Shown here piece after piece: positions 43,597-52,506 of a DNA stretch of 64,000 bases. The position numbers were made by a program, and so were the translations under genes. The notes under the pieces are model-generated. The model was not told the origin of the DNA. It saw nothing but the letters and a program-made list of their open reading frames with translations, and ran no database searches. This DNA is from JAGAJR01 sp048463395 (GTDB taxonomy: Bacteria; Pseudomonadota; Alphaproteobacteria; RF32; CAG-239). The first letter of the stretch is position 1. Each line of letters begins with the position of its first letter. Location of the stretch: contig DBFWPL010000021.1 in NCBI GenBank assembly GCA_048463395.1, positions 167,088 to 231,087 on the forward strand, written 5' to 3'.

Positions 43597-45135
43597 ATGT
43601 TAAAAAAATTCGCTTCGGTTCGGTTTATTCTTTCTCTCGGCCTGATATTCTCCATTATCTTTGCGGCTTATAATGCATATTACAAAATAAAATATTGGGG
43701 TTTTAATATTACTCCCAAAAAAATGACCGATGTTTGGACTATTGAGACCCATATTTCATTTGAACCAACCGGAGAACCGATTAAAGTTTCAATTGCCTCC
43801 ATTTCCTCCAGCAAAGAATTTAAAATTTTGGATGAAAATATTATCGCACCTGGTTACAAAACAAAAAAACAAAAAAAAGACGGAAGCAATCGTCTGGTTT
43901 TGACAGCATCCGCCCAAAGCGAACCGCAGGATATTTATTACCGCGTCTTGTTATTTGACAATGAAGACGGTAAAGGAAAAATTACGGCTCCGGTACCTCC
44001 CGCCCCTAAAAAGCCTATTTTGGACGAACAACGAACAGCCATTGCCCAAGAGTTGATTACCCAAGCGGAAAAACTGCAGGGTGATGTACCGCAAAAATTT
44101 ATCCGTCTTTTAAATCAGACTCCTCCTAACTCTACCGTGCAGTCATTTTTTCCGGCACGAAAAACTCAGCAGGATATCGCAGAGGCTTTGTCCGCCCTCT
44201 TATCCATCAAAGGAGTTCCGAACAGAATTGTTAAAGGGATTAAACTGGAAGAAGACAAAAAATCATTTAACCCGGATTTTATGTTGGAAGCTTATACGGG
44301 AAGCCGCTGGAAACTTTACAACATTAAAACAGCCCAAGTCGGCATGCCGGAAGACTTTATCATTCTTCAAAGAGGAAATGCCGCTTTATTGGAAGTTGAA
44401 GGCGGAGAAAATTCTTCCGTTAAATTCTCCGTATTAAAATCAATCAGTTCCTCTTTTAATCTGGCAGAAAAACGGGCAAAACTTGCAGACCAAAAAGCAT
44501 CTTTTGAGTTTTCAATTTTCAACCTGCCGCTTGTGGAACAAAATACTTTGAAATGGCTGATGATTTTCCCTCTGGCTATTTTGGTTATCGTTTTAATGCG
44601 TAACGTTATCGGTATTCAAACCATGGGAACATTTACGCCTATGTTGTTGTCCATGGCTTTGGTCAAAACCGGATTTTGGCCGGGATTAATCTGTTTTACG
44701 GTCATTATCGGCATCGGCCTTGTTATCAGGGCCATGCTTTCAAAATTAAATTTACTTCTGGTTCCGAGAATTTCCGCCGTGGTTATTTTTGTTATTTTGA
44801 TTATGCAGGTCATGACTATCTGCGGATACCGTTTCAGTTTGGAAATCGCTTCTTCCGCCGTATTTTTCCCAATTATCATTATGGCTTGGATTATCGAAAG
44901 AGCCTCTATTACCTGGGAAGAAGACGGACCGCTTAACGCCGGAAAGGAAGTGTTTAACAGCACGGTTGTTGCAATCATCACATATTTCATCATCAGCAAT
45001 GAATACATCCGCCATATTATGTTTGCATTTAATGAACTTAATCTGGTTATTTTGTTTATCGTTATGCTGCTGGGAACTTATACCGGATACCGTCTGACGG
45101 AATTGAAACGCTTCAAACCTTTAGCAAAGGACTAG
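43597..45135 (+). CDS. Inactive transglutaminase domain fused to seven-helix membrane domain
   Basis: This 512-residue protein has an N-terminal helix (residues 7-26), a soluble transglutaminase-like domain (about 100-300) with IAEALSALLSIKGVPNRIVKGI and WKLYNIKT but no catalytic Cys-His-Asp, and a C-terminal block of seven helices. The helices start near KWLMIFPLAILVIVLMRN and include QTMGTFTPMLLSMALVK. This matches the families Transglut_i_TM and 7TM_transglut. It should be the membrane core of the trio with the retropepsin-like lipoprotein and the ATP-grasp ligase. The substrate is not known. AAAAGGC precedes the ATG. Confidence 0.88.
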   Translation: MLKKFASVRFILSLGLIFSIIFAAYNAYYKIKYWGFNITPKKMTDVWTIETHISFEPTGEPIKVSIASISSSKEFKILDENIIAPGYKTKKQKKDGSNRLVLTASAQSEPQDIYYRVLLFDNEDGKGKITAPVPPAPKKPILDEQRTAIAQELITQAEKLQGDVPQKFIRLLNQTPPNSTVQSFFPARKTQQDIAEALSALLSIKGVPNRIVKGIKLEEDKKSFNPDFMLEAYTGSRWKLYNIKTAQVGMPEDFIILQRGNAALLEVEGGENSSVKFSVLKSISSSFNLAEKRAKLADQKASFEFSIFNLPLVEQNTLKWLMIFPLAILVIVLMRNVIGIQTMGTFTPMLLSMALVKTGFWPGLICFTVIIGIGLVIRAMLSKLNLLLVPRISAVVIFVILIMQVMTICGYRFSLEIASSAVFFPIIIMAWIIERASITWEEDGPLNAGKEVFNSTVVAIITYFIISNEYIRHIMFAFNELNLVILFIVMLLGTYTGYRLTELKRFKPLAKD

Positions 45136-45139
45136 CTTG

Positions 45140-46099
45140 ATGTTTGGAACTCTCTTCTCGGCATACGCCTCCCCGTCCCAATTGAAAAAAGCCGGTGTGC
45201 TCGGCATGAACAGCCGAAATTATAATTTCATTTCCAAATATAATCGGCGTGATTTGTATCCGCTGGTGGATGATAAAGTGCAAACCAAAATTCTGGCAAA
45301 CAAAATCGGGATTAACACTCCGGGGCTTATCGGTGTTATTGAGTTTCAACATCAAGTTGACAATATCCTCAATATCGTTAAAGATTATAAAGAATTTGTG
45401 ATAAAGCCGGCTCACGGCAGCGGCGGAAAAGGTGTTCTGGTTATAAAAAGCTATACACCGGACGCGTTTACCAAAGCCTCGGGAGAAGTTCTTTCCTATA
45501 ACGAAATTTATCAGCATATTTCCAATATTCTCAGCGGGCTGTACAGTTTAGGCGGAAAATATGATGTTGCGGTTATTGAAGAGTTGGTTCATTTCAGCAA
45601 TATTTTCAAAGATTACAGTTTCCAGGGCATTCCGGACGTGCGGGTTATCGTCTACAAGGGCTTTCCGGCTCTGGCCATGATGCGTCTGGCAACAAAGATG
45701 TCCGGTGGACGAGCCAATCTCCACCAAGGAGCCGTCGGCGTCGGTTTGGATATTCGGACAGGTTCCGCCTTAAAAGCCGTCATGAGGAACGTCCCTATTC
45801 TCCTTCACCCGGACACACAGGCCGAATTGTGCAAAATTCAGGTTCCCAACTGGAGAGAGCATTTGGAAATCGGTGCCAAAGCTTATGAAATGACTGGTCT
45901 TGGTTATTTGGGAGCTGATATTGTTCTGGATGCGGACAGAGGACCTATGATGTTGGAATTGAACGCCCGTCCGGGGTTGGCAATTCAAATTGCCAACGGA
46001 ATCGGGTTGGCCGGTGTTTTGAAAAACATTGACAATACTTACCCTACCGGATTAAATGCTCAGCAGCGTGTTGATTTTGTTCTTGGCAAAAAATCTTAA
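45140..46099 (+). CDS. RimK-like ATP-grasp ligase (alpha-L-glutamate ligase-related)
   Basis: This 319-residue enzyme is of the ATP-grasp fold, which joins a carboxylate to an amine using ATP. Visible parts are the nucleotide-binding KEFVIKPAHGSGGKGVLVI, where the glycine loop grips ATP, VAVIEELVHFSNIFKDYSF, and the C-terminal metal site MMLELNARPGLAIQIANG, with Glu and Asn ligands. The family member is called alpha-L-glutamate ligase-related and is almost always encoded with the two genes before it. I start at ATG 45140 after AAAGGA; a TTG at 45137 would add one residue. It probably makes a short peptide or tags a small molecule. The end has a weak terminator at 46104. Confidence 0.88.
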   Translation: MFGTLFSAYASPSQLKKAGVLGMNSRNYNFISKYNRRDLYPLVDDKVQTKILANKIGINTPGLIGVIEFQHQVDNILNIVKDYKEFVIKPAHGSGGKGVLVIKSYTPDAFTKASGEVLSYNEIYQHISNILSGLYSLGGKYDVAVIEELVHFSNIFKDYSFQGIPDVRVIVYKGFPALAMMRLATKMSGGRANLHQGAVGVGLDIRTGSALKAVMRNVPILLHPDTQAELCKIQVPNWREHLEIGAKAYEMTGLGYLGADIVLDADRGPMMLELNARPGLAIQIANGIGLAGVLKNIDNTYPTGLNAQQRVDFVLGKKS

Positions 46100-46103
46100 A
46101 ATT

Positions 46104-46130
46104 AATGCACCATTTTAGTGCATTTTTAAA
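46104..46130 (+). terminator. Terminator of the ATP-grasp trio
   Basis: AATGCAC pairs with GTGCATT around a seven-base loop, followed by TTTAAATT. A moderately strong hairpin three bases after the ATP-grasp stop codon. Confidence 0.6.
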
Positions 46131-46180
46131 TTCTAATTCCTATATTATCATCAGTTCAAACATCTAATGAGGTTAAGGTT

Positions 46181-46825
46181 ATGAAAGCAGTAAAAAAATC
46201 AGTTTCCGAACCTAAGGATAAAACGCCGAAACTGGCTAAAACGGAAACAAAATCCCTAAAAAAATCCGAAACAAAGGGTATTCAAAGTCAAGAAACAAAA
46301 AAAATCGGTATCAGTGCCTCTCGGGCTAAAAAGATTAAGCATTCCTACAAAGTAAAAGATCCTGAAAATGCGTTGGTTTTGAAGTTAAAAGACGGGGATG
46401 TCGTTATTGAAATGTTTCCGGATGCGGCACCTAACCATGTTGCAAGAATTAAAGAACTGGTTCGGGCTCAATTTTACAACGGATTAAAATTCCATCGCGT
46501 TATTGACGGTTTTATGGCTCAAACAGGCTGTCCTTACGGCAACGGTACCGGCGGTTCCGGTAAAAAGCTGAAAGCCGAATTTAACAAAATGCCGCACAAA
46601 CGCGGCACGGTGTCCATGGCTCGTTCCATGATGCCGGATTCCGCCGACAGTCAGTTCTTTATTTGCTTTGCCGATTGCGATTGGCTCAACGGACAATACA
46701 CCGTCTGGGGAGAAGTTACTTCCGGTATGGAATATGTGGACTTAATCAAACGCGGTTCCGGTTCCAACGGTATGGTTTCCAATCCGGATGAGATTATCAG
46801 CATTTCGGTTGTTTCCGATTTGTAA
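46181..46825 (+). CDS. Cyclophilin-type peptidyl-prolyl isomerase with Lys-rich N-terminal extension
   Basis: This 214-residue protein has a cyclophilin domain from about residue 62. Motifs are LKFHRVIDGFMAQTGCPYGNGTGGSG, with the catalytic Arg in FHRV, then AEFNKMPHKRGTVSMARSMMPDSADSQFFICFADC, and LNGQYTVWGEVTSGMEYVD. The first 55 residues are Lys/Ser/Thr-rich and unlike any signal peptide, so it is cytoplasmic; they may bind nucleic acid or a partner. It catalyses cis-trans isomerisation of proline bonds. GAGG and AAGG lie before the ATG. A terminator follows at 46846. Confidence 0.9.
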   Translation: MKAVKKSVSEPKDKTPKLAKTETKSLKKSETKGIQSQETKKIGISASRAKKIKHSYKVKDPENALVLKLKDGDVVIEMFPDAAPNHVARIKELVRAQFYNGLKFHRVIDGFMAQTGCPYGNGTGGSGKKLKAEFNKMPHKRGTVSMARSMMPDSADSQFFICFADCDWLNGQYTVWGEVTSGMEYVDLIKRGSGSNGMVSNPDEIISISVVSDL

Positions 46826-46845
46826 TTCCGATACGTCTTCTTACT

Positions 46846-46873
46846 AAAAAAGCTCCTAATCAGGAGCTTTTTT
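46846..46873. terminator. Terminator between cyclophilin and HAD-like genes
   Basis: AAAAAAGCTCCT pairs with AGGAGCTTTTTT around AATC. It is perfectly symmetrical and overlaps the end of the minus-strand gene, so it should serve both convergent transcripts. Confidence 0.85.
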
Positions 46874-47347
46874 ATTGATATAATTTTCAATTTGAGCCAA
46901 GGCTGTTTCCGGCGAATGCAACAAGTCTATCTTTACCCCTTCTATCTCGCAGGTTCCCTTGGCTTTATCATACAGGCAGTAAGGCGTGGTATAATACTTT
47001 CCGTAAATGCGGCTGTCATCAATATGGAAATCTATCTTATTCTCCGAACAAAACACACCTTTGGCTTTATCCCACAAATCATCGTCGATATGGAAATTAC
47101 CATTATCAAAAAAGGTTACTTTTCCCTGAGCGTCATAGAAATCCAAAATAGTAAAAAGTTTATGATACTTTATGTCCCATATTTTCAAAAACTTTACAAT
47201 AACCGCATACGGTCCGCCGGTAATGACATAAATCTCCCAGCCTTTTTGTTCGGCCAATTTCGTAAAGCGATGAAAATATTCGGGATTATCGGTAATTACA
47301 CCGTGAAAATCCAAGCCTATTTTTATTCTAGCGTTGTTTTTTTTCAT
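46856..47347 (-). CDS. HAD-like hydrolase
   Basis: This 163-residue soluble protein looks like a small HAD-fold phosphatase. Motif I is GLDFHGVITDN, where the first Asp is the nucleophile and the usual second Asp is replaced by His. Motif II is VITGG. Motif IV is FHIDDSRIYG. The replaced second Asp could alter the reaction, so activity is uncertain. I prefer ATG 47347 over a TTG at 47359 because GGAAG is six bases before it. Its start lies within the last 20 bases of the large upstream gene, so the genes are coupled. The substrate is unknown. Confidence 0.7.
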   Translation of the reverse strand: MKKNNARIKIGLDFHGVITDNPEYFHRFTKLAEQKGWEIYVITGGPYAVIVKFLKIWDIKYHKLFTILDFYDAQGKVTFFDNGNFHIDDDLWDKAKGVFCSENKIDFHIDDSRIYGKYYTTPYCLYDKAKGTCEIEGVKIDLLHSPETALAQIENYINKKAPD

Positions 47348-50300
47348 CTTTGCTTCCAAACAATGAATTCATCAGATCTTTTAAAGAGCTCGGACTTAAT
47401 GCCGACAACGGATTTATGTTAACCTGAGGATCGGACAAATCTCCGGTAATGGAATAATTGGCGGCAAATACTGTTCCGTCCTTTCCGGAAAGCAGGTTTC
47501 CCACGAAAGGAATTTTTCCGATAAAAGTATTAATGCTGTAAGCTGGAGCAATCACACCTTTAATGTCAAACTCTTCTTGTCTCCGGTCATAAGAACCGTT
47601 AGCGGTTATTCCCATCACATTACCAAAGGCTTTGGCTTCTTTGAGGCTCAAGACCTTATTCTTATATTCAAACGGAGCATCCGCATGGGAAAAGGCCAAG
47701 CCTTCTCCGGTCAAAAGGTTTAGTATGCCCGTAAATGACGCTACGGTCAAAAGTTTGGCAACAACCGGCGTATTGTGAATGCTGAAATCTCTCATCTTAG
47801 CATGACCGATAAATTCTTTATCCTTATTCCTTTTAGCCTCAATCCGCAGATTACCGCCGCTCATGTTATCATAAATACGCAGCACTTTTAAGGTGGCTCC
47901 GGCATTGTTACTGTCAATGGCGAGCAAGAACTCTCCGTTTGGCCGCGGAACGTAATCAAACTTCAGCGTAATATCTTTTTTGTTGCCATAGTTTCCGACC
48001 ATATGCATCTCCTGTACACCGACACCATTGACAAGTTTTGCGGTTCCGGCAAAATTGGTTATTGGCACATTCGGATTGGTCCATAATTTATTAACCGCAA
48101 TAAAAATGTCGGCATCCGTTACATTTTCCAAATCATCATCGTCATCTTCTTGAGAGGAAGACGTTTTTTTCGTTTTGGAACTGTTTTCTTTCTTATCAAA
48201 AAACTCTGTTAAATCGTAGCTGTTTCCGGAAACATTCAATTTAACTTTTTGCTTTTTTGTATTGGCAAATTCTATTTTGGCTTTGGCAGAGGTTTTTGGT
48301 CCTTTGATGTCGTAAATATCTACAATTTTAACATCGCCGTTTTTATCCAAATCAATTTTTCCCTTCAGGGTGAAATCTGATTTGGACAGGCTGAACGACG
48401 GAATTCCGGTTAGTTTGTCTTTCCTTATATCCAGTTTTGCCGTGATTACCGCCGGTTGGTTAACATCTTTCTTAAAGCCTAAGAACGAATAGTCAATATC
48501 CGCATTATTCAAATTCGCTTTGAGATTGATGATCGTTTTATCGTCATTATAAGCGATAATCTCTGCGTCGACATTGGCATAGCCGGAAATATACGGCGGA
48601 TTCAGAATAGAAAAATTAATTCCCAGTTTTTTCTTGATTTCTTCATTTAACTTAAACGAGATTTTATATTTGCTTTTGTAGTCCTTGTTATTAAAGTTTT
48701 CATCCCAAACCAAAGCAATCGGAATATCTTCAAGATTGGCCTCGCCGATGACGGACATTCCTTCATTGGTAACCAGAAGTTTCAGCTCCTCGGCATTCAA
48801 TGTTTTTCCTTTGACGACATTCGGTATTTCGACATTGAGTAAATTTGATTTTACCTCAACTTTAACTTCTTCCGGCGTTAAGTCATTTTTCAGCTCAAAA
48901 TTCAATTTTAGCTCGGTTTCGGTTTCCCCTTTTATGGCATTAGGATCCAACCCTAAATCGCTGGTATAACCAAGTGGCGGATGGTCTATCATCTTCAATG
49001 CATCCGTAACGGAGGAACTTATTATCAAATCTATCTCGGCAAAATTATCATATTTATTCAGGTCATACAATCTGACAAAACCTCCGGTCAGGAAGACATC
49101 TTCCGATACACCCTTATCAACGTTAATCTTTATGGTGTCGTTGGAAAACTCCGCACTTCCGTACAGATTTTTTAAATCCGGCATTCCTTTCAAATAATTC
49201 AGGTTTGAATCTTCAATATCACCACTTCCCGAAAGCTTGTCAAAAGCAAAAGCCTGTTTTTCTTTATCATACGCAAAATCAAAACTGAAATCGGCGTTTT
49301 TAATCTCCCCGCCATAGATACTGTCCTTACACCACTCCCACGCCGGGGTTGCAATGTATTTAGGCCAGTACTTAGACAAGTCGTCAAACTTCATATTGTC
49401 CACTTTGGCTTGAAGTCTTAATTTCAAATCTTTCAGGGAGCTTTCCAACAAAAGCTTTTTCATTCCTTCCGCAGAAAAACTTAACTTGATTTTCTGACCG
49501 TCCAAATCAAAATCCGCATCTTTAATATTCAGTTGGTTTAACCCGCCTTCAATCGTACCTTCCAGTAAAAATGAAGAAATTTTGTAAGCGGAATCTTCAC
49601 TGTCTTCAAAAAGGATGCTTCCGTTGCCGCCCTCAATCTGGAAATTAAGTTTTTCAACCGCGGTATCCAGACTTTTTATAATATCCGCTTTGTTTTTTAT
49701 GACTTCGGCAATATTTATCACTCCGCCGACTTTTCCGCTGACCGGAAGATTAATCTTATACAGTCCCGGAATTCGCTCGTCATTGAGGATATTATCCATT
49801 ACCGCATAAGGTATCAAATCCGAAAAATAGACTTGCAAACCGATTTTATTGCTGATCGGACGGTACTGTGCTTCCAAACCAATCGGAATACTTTTATCTT
49901 TCACATTCAACAGGGCATTAACTTCCGTTTCGATATTCATCAGATTCCGCTCAAAGGAGTAGTTCACATCCGATAACGTCCATTTCCGTCCCAAATCAAC
50001 CTCATGAAACTCCACTTCGGCATTTTTTATCCGAATATCGTTAATGTAGCTTTCAGGATAAGTATTGTCTTCAGAATTAAACTTTTCAATAAAGTCTTCA
50101 AATTCATCAAAATAATATTCCAGTTTTTTCTTACTGACTTCAGCTTTCTTATTTTTGTCTTTTACGCCGTAAGTCGTAAAAATATAAACAGACGGGTCTT
50201 TGACTTCAATGGAACTCGGGGCAACCACACCGCGGAGAAGGGCCTTGATACTAAAGGATACAAAAGTCCGCGGAGCATTGACAATAAAAGTTTCGTCATT

Positions 50301-50561
50301 CTTGCGATAAACAACATTATTAGCAATAATCTTTATCGGTCTGATGGAACGCACGAGTTCCAGATTAACGGATTCAACCGTTACCTGATATTCTCCGTTG
50401 TCATGATTTAAGGCCTTAACAATATACGGCTGCAAAAAAGGGACGGCAATCGGTCCTTTGTATAACTGCCAGATAAATATCAACAGCAGCAACAGGAAAA
50501 TTACGCCGGTATAATCCAAAATCCTTCTGGTCAGATAAAGTTTGTTTGATACTTTCTTCAT
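47328..50561 (-). CDS. AsmA/YhdP-like envelope protein (DUF3971)
   Basis: This is a 1077-residue protein with one N-terminal membrane helix (about residues 16-32, YTGVIFLLLLLIFIWQLY) and a very long beta-rich periplasmic body. The body has repeated amphipathic strands and the AsmA-like C-terminal region (GGNLRIEAKRNKDKEFIGHAKMRDFSIHNTPVVAKLLTVASFTGI, then AFGNVMGITANGSYDRRQEEFDIKGVI). These match YhdP-type bridge proteins, which carry phospholipids between membranes in other bacteria. An acidic stretch lies at about 810-820. GAGGAAAA precedes the ATG, and the start overlaps the hydrolase stop by four bases (ATGA). Confidence 0.88.
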   Translation of the reverse strand: MKKVSNKLYLTRRILDYTGVIFLLLLLIFIWQLYKGPIAVPFLQPYIVKALNHDNGEYQVTVESVNLELVRSIRPIKIIANNVVYRKNDETFIVNAPRTFVSFSIKALLRGVVAPSSIEVKDPSVYIFTTYGVKDKNKKAEVSKKKLEYYFDEFEDFIEKFNSEDNTYPESYINDIRIKNAEVEFHEVDLGRKWTLSDVNYSFERNLMNIETEVNALLNVKDKSIPIGLEAQYRPISNKIGLQVYFSDLIPYAVMDNILNDERIPGLYKINLPVSGKVGGVINIAEVIKNKADIIKSLDTAVEKLNFQIEGGNGSILFEDSEDSAYKISSFLLEGTIEGGLNQLNIKDADFDLDGQKIKLSFSAEGMKKLLLESSLKDLKLRLQAKVDNMKFDDLSKYWPKYIATPAWEWCKDSIYGGEIKNADFSFDFAYDKEKQAFAFDKLSGSGDIEDSNLNYLKGMPDLKNLYGSAEFSNDTIKINVDKGVSEDVFLTGGFVRLYDLNKYDNFAEIDLIISSSVTDALKMIDHPPLGYTSDLGLDPNAIKGETETELKLNFELKNDLTPEEVKVEVKSNLLNVEIPNVVKGKTLNAEELKLLVTNEGMSVIGEANLEDIPIALVWDENFNNKDYKSKYKISFKLNEEIKKKLGINFSILNPPYISGYANVDAEIIAYNDDKTIINLKANLNNADIDYSFLGFKKDVNQPAVITAKLDIRKDKLTGIPSFSLSKSDFTLKGKIDLDKNGDVKIVDIYDIKGPKTSAKAKIEFANTKKQKVKLNVSGNSYDLTEFFDKKENSSKTKKTSSSQEDDDDDLENVTDADIFIAVNKLWTNPNVPITNFAGTAKLVNGVGVQEMHMVGNYGNKKDITLKFDYVPRPNGEFLLAIDSNNAGATLKVLRIYDNMSGGNLRIEAKRNKDKEFIGHAKMRDFSIHNTPVVAKLLTVASFTGILNLLTGEGLAFSHADAPFEYKNKVLSLKEAKAFGNVMGITANGSYDRRQEEFDIKGVIAPAYSINTFIGKIPFVGNLLSGKDGTVFAANYSITGDLSDPQVNINPLSALSPSSLKDLMNSLFGSKDEKKQR

Positions 50562-51391
50562 TTTTCCTCAAGCCAGTTTAAGACATCTTTATCGTTTCGG
50601 TAATTGAACAGATTACTGTGTTTTCCGCCTTTATAAATTATCAACTTTTTAGGTTCGACAGCATGCTTATAAAGATTTTCTGCCAGAGAAACAGGAACTG
50701 TCGTATCTTTTGTTCCGCCCATTATCAGCACTCTCGTATCCACTCTGCTTATCATGTCCAAGTTATCATATTTGTCTTTGACAATTAAGGAAAACGGCAA
50801 AGGCAAAGGCACTACGGATTTAACGACATTGGTCAGATTATCAAAAGGCACTTCCAAAATCAGAGCCGCAAATTTTCCTTCATTTTTCAATTGATGTACC
50901 GTGTTAACCGCCATGTGCGACCCCAGAGACATTCCGTACACAATGATATCCTCATTTCTATAGCCCTGACTATGGAGATAATTTATCGCGGCAACGGCAT
51001 CCGCCTCCAGATTTTTCTGGCTGATTTTACCTTTAATACCGCCAAATCCCCTATATTCGGGAAGCATTGTTCCGTATCCGGCTTTTTCAAACGGAATCAT
51101 TTTATAAAAAAACTCTTCTACAGAATAAGAATTGCCATGCATAAATACGATTATCTTATGTTTATCGCCCGGCCGGCTCATCCAAGCGAACAAATTCGTT
51201 CCGTCGGCCGATTTATACTTCACTTCTTCTCCTACATAACCATAACGGCGGACAGTTTCAATATCCGCCCGTTCCGAGTAAGGATTATAGAAAAACAGTT
51301 CGGGAAGAAAATAAACCGTTCCGCAAAAGAGAACATATGCTCCGGCAAAAAATATCATGCCTCCGAACAAAAGCTTTTTAATTTTTGTCAT
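50558..51391 (-). CDS. Alpha/beta hydrolase, BEM46-like
   Basis: This 277-residue enzyme has an N-terminal hydrophobic helix (residues 7-28) that anchors it in the membrane. The catalytic domain follows with VFMHGNSYSVEEF (oxyanion region), DIIVYGMSLGSHMAVN (nucleophile Ser in G-M-S-L-G), the acid in VLIMGGTKDTTVP and the His in YKGGKHSNLFNY. The triad is complete. Family members are lipid- or peptide-linked hydrolases of unknown exact substrate. It overlaps the prfB end by 14 bp and the next gene by four, so it is part of one translational unit. GGTAGGCGG precedes the ATG. Confidence 0.88.
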   Translation of the reverse strand: MTKIKKLLFGGMIFFAGAYVLFCGTVYFLPELFFYNPYSERADIETVRRYGYVGEEVKYKSADGTNLFAWMSRPGDKHKIIVFMHGNSYSVEEFFYKMIPFEKAGYGTMLPEYRGFGGIKGKISQKNLEADAVAAINYLHSQGYRNEDIIVYGMSLGSHMAVNTVHQLKNEGKFAALILEVPFDNLTNVVKSVVPLPLPFSLIVKDKYDNLDMISRVDTRVLIMGGTKDTTVPVSLAENLYKHAVEPKKLIIYKGGKHSNLFNYRNDKDVLNWLEEK

Positions 51392-52491
51392 TACCGCCTA
51401 CCTTTCCGGCTAAAGCCGCCGATAAAAACAAATCAATATCCCCGTCCAAGACCGCTTTGGTGTCCGAGGTTTCCACTTCGGTACGCAAATCCTTTACCAT
51501 TTTATAAGGCTGCAAGACATAAGAACGTATTTGGTGTCCCCATCCGTTATCACCTTGGGCGTCTCTCATTCCCTGAGCCTCTTCCTCCCTTTTTTTCAGT
51601 TCAATTTCATACAGACGGGCCTTTAACATTTTCCATGCGGCATCCCGGTTTTGGAACTGAGATCTTTGCGACTGACATTGAACTACAATTCCCGTCGGAA
51701 TATGGGTAATACGCACAGCGGAATCGGTCTTATTAATATGCTGTCCACCGGCACCGCTGGCCCGATAAGTATCCACCCGGCAATCCGCTTCATTGATTTC
51801 AATCTCTATTTCATCGTCAATTACCGGATAAACACCGATAGAGGCAAAGCTGGTATGACGGCGGGCGTTGCTGTCAAACGGAGAAATACGCACCAGACGG
51901 TGAACACCGGTTTCCGACTTGAGCCAGCCATAAGCATTGTGTCCGGAAATTTTAATCGTTGCAGACTTCAACCCGGCAACATCGCCTTCCGTTTCTTCAA
52001 TATATTCGACTTTATATTTATGATCGTCCGCCCAACGGGTATACATTCTTAAAAGCATTTCCGCCCAATCCTGAGACTCTGTGCCGCCGCTGCCGGAATG
52101 GACTTCCAAAAAAGCGTCATTGGCGTCAACTTCACCGGAAAGCAGTGCTTCCAATTCCCCTCTGCGGGTCCTTTCCTTCAGCTCTTTCAGCTGTTCCAAC
52201 ACATCCGCAGTTACGACCTCATCCTTTTCGGCGTCGGCCAATTCTGCCAATTCATATAAATTCCGCAGGCTGTCAGTCATCTCTTTATAATCATTCAGAT
52301 TATTTTCCAATACCGTTTTTTCGCTCATCAATTTTTGAGCTTTTGCAGCATCATTCCAAAGATTGGGATCCTCTGACAAGGCATTCAATTCGTCTAAGCG
52401 AAGCAATGCATTGTCATAATCAAAGAGACCTCCTCAGCAGTTCCAAAGACCGCTTAATCTCATCAGACAAGTCAACAATTTCAGCTTGCAT
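51378..52491 (-). CDS. prfB: Peptide chain release factor 2, with programmed +1 frameshift
   Basis: RF2 ends translation at UAA and UGA. The protein is made from two frames: 23 codons from ATG 52491 to CTT (52425-52423), then TGA (52422-52420), then the shifted frame from GAT at 52421 to the stop at 51378, about 370 residues in all. The slippery site CTT TGA follows AGGAGG (52434-52429) by three bases, the same layout as in E. coli. RF2 itself should read the TGA, so low RF2 favours shifting. The GGQ motif (GAGGQHINKTDSAVRI) and the SPFDSNARRHTSFA segment are present. GAGGAAA precedes ATG 52491. Confidence 0.97.
52420..52434 (-). promoter_or_regulatory. RF2 programmed frameshift site
   Basis: On the minus strand AGGAGG, three bases (TCT), CTT and TGA lie in order. 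The internal Shine-Dalgarno pairs with 16S rRNA and pushes the ribosome one base forward at the TGA. It is the autoregulatory switch of prfB. Confidence 0.92.
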
Positions 52492-52506
52492 TTTCCTCTT
52501 CCCTTT

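Noticed and set aside
52420..52422. prfB as a pseudogene with a premature stop
   Set aside because: The TGA is the normal programmed frameshift site with the correct upstream AGGAGG and spacing.
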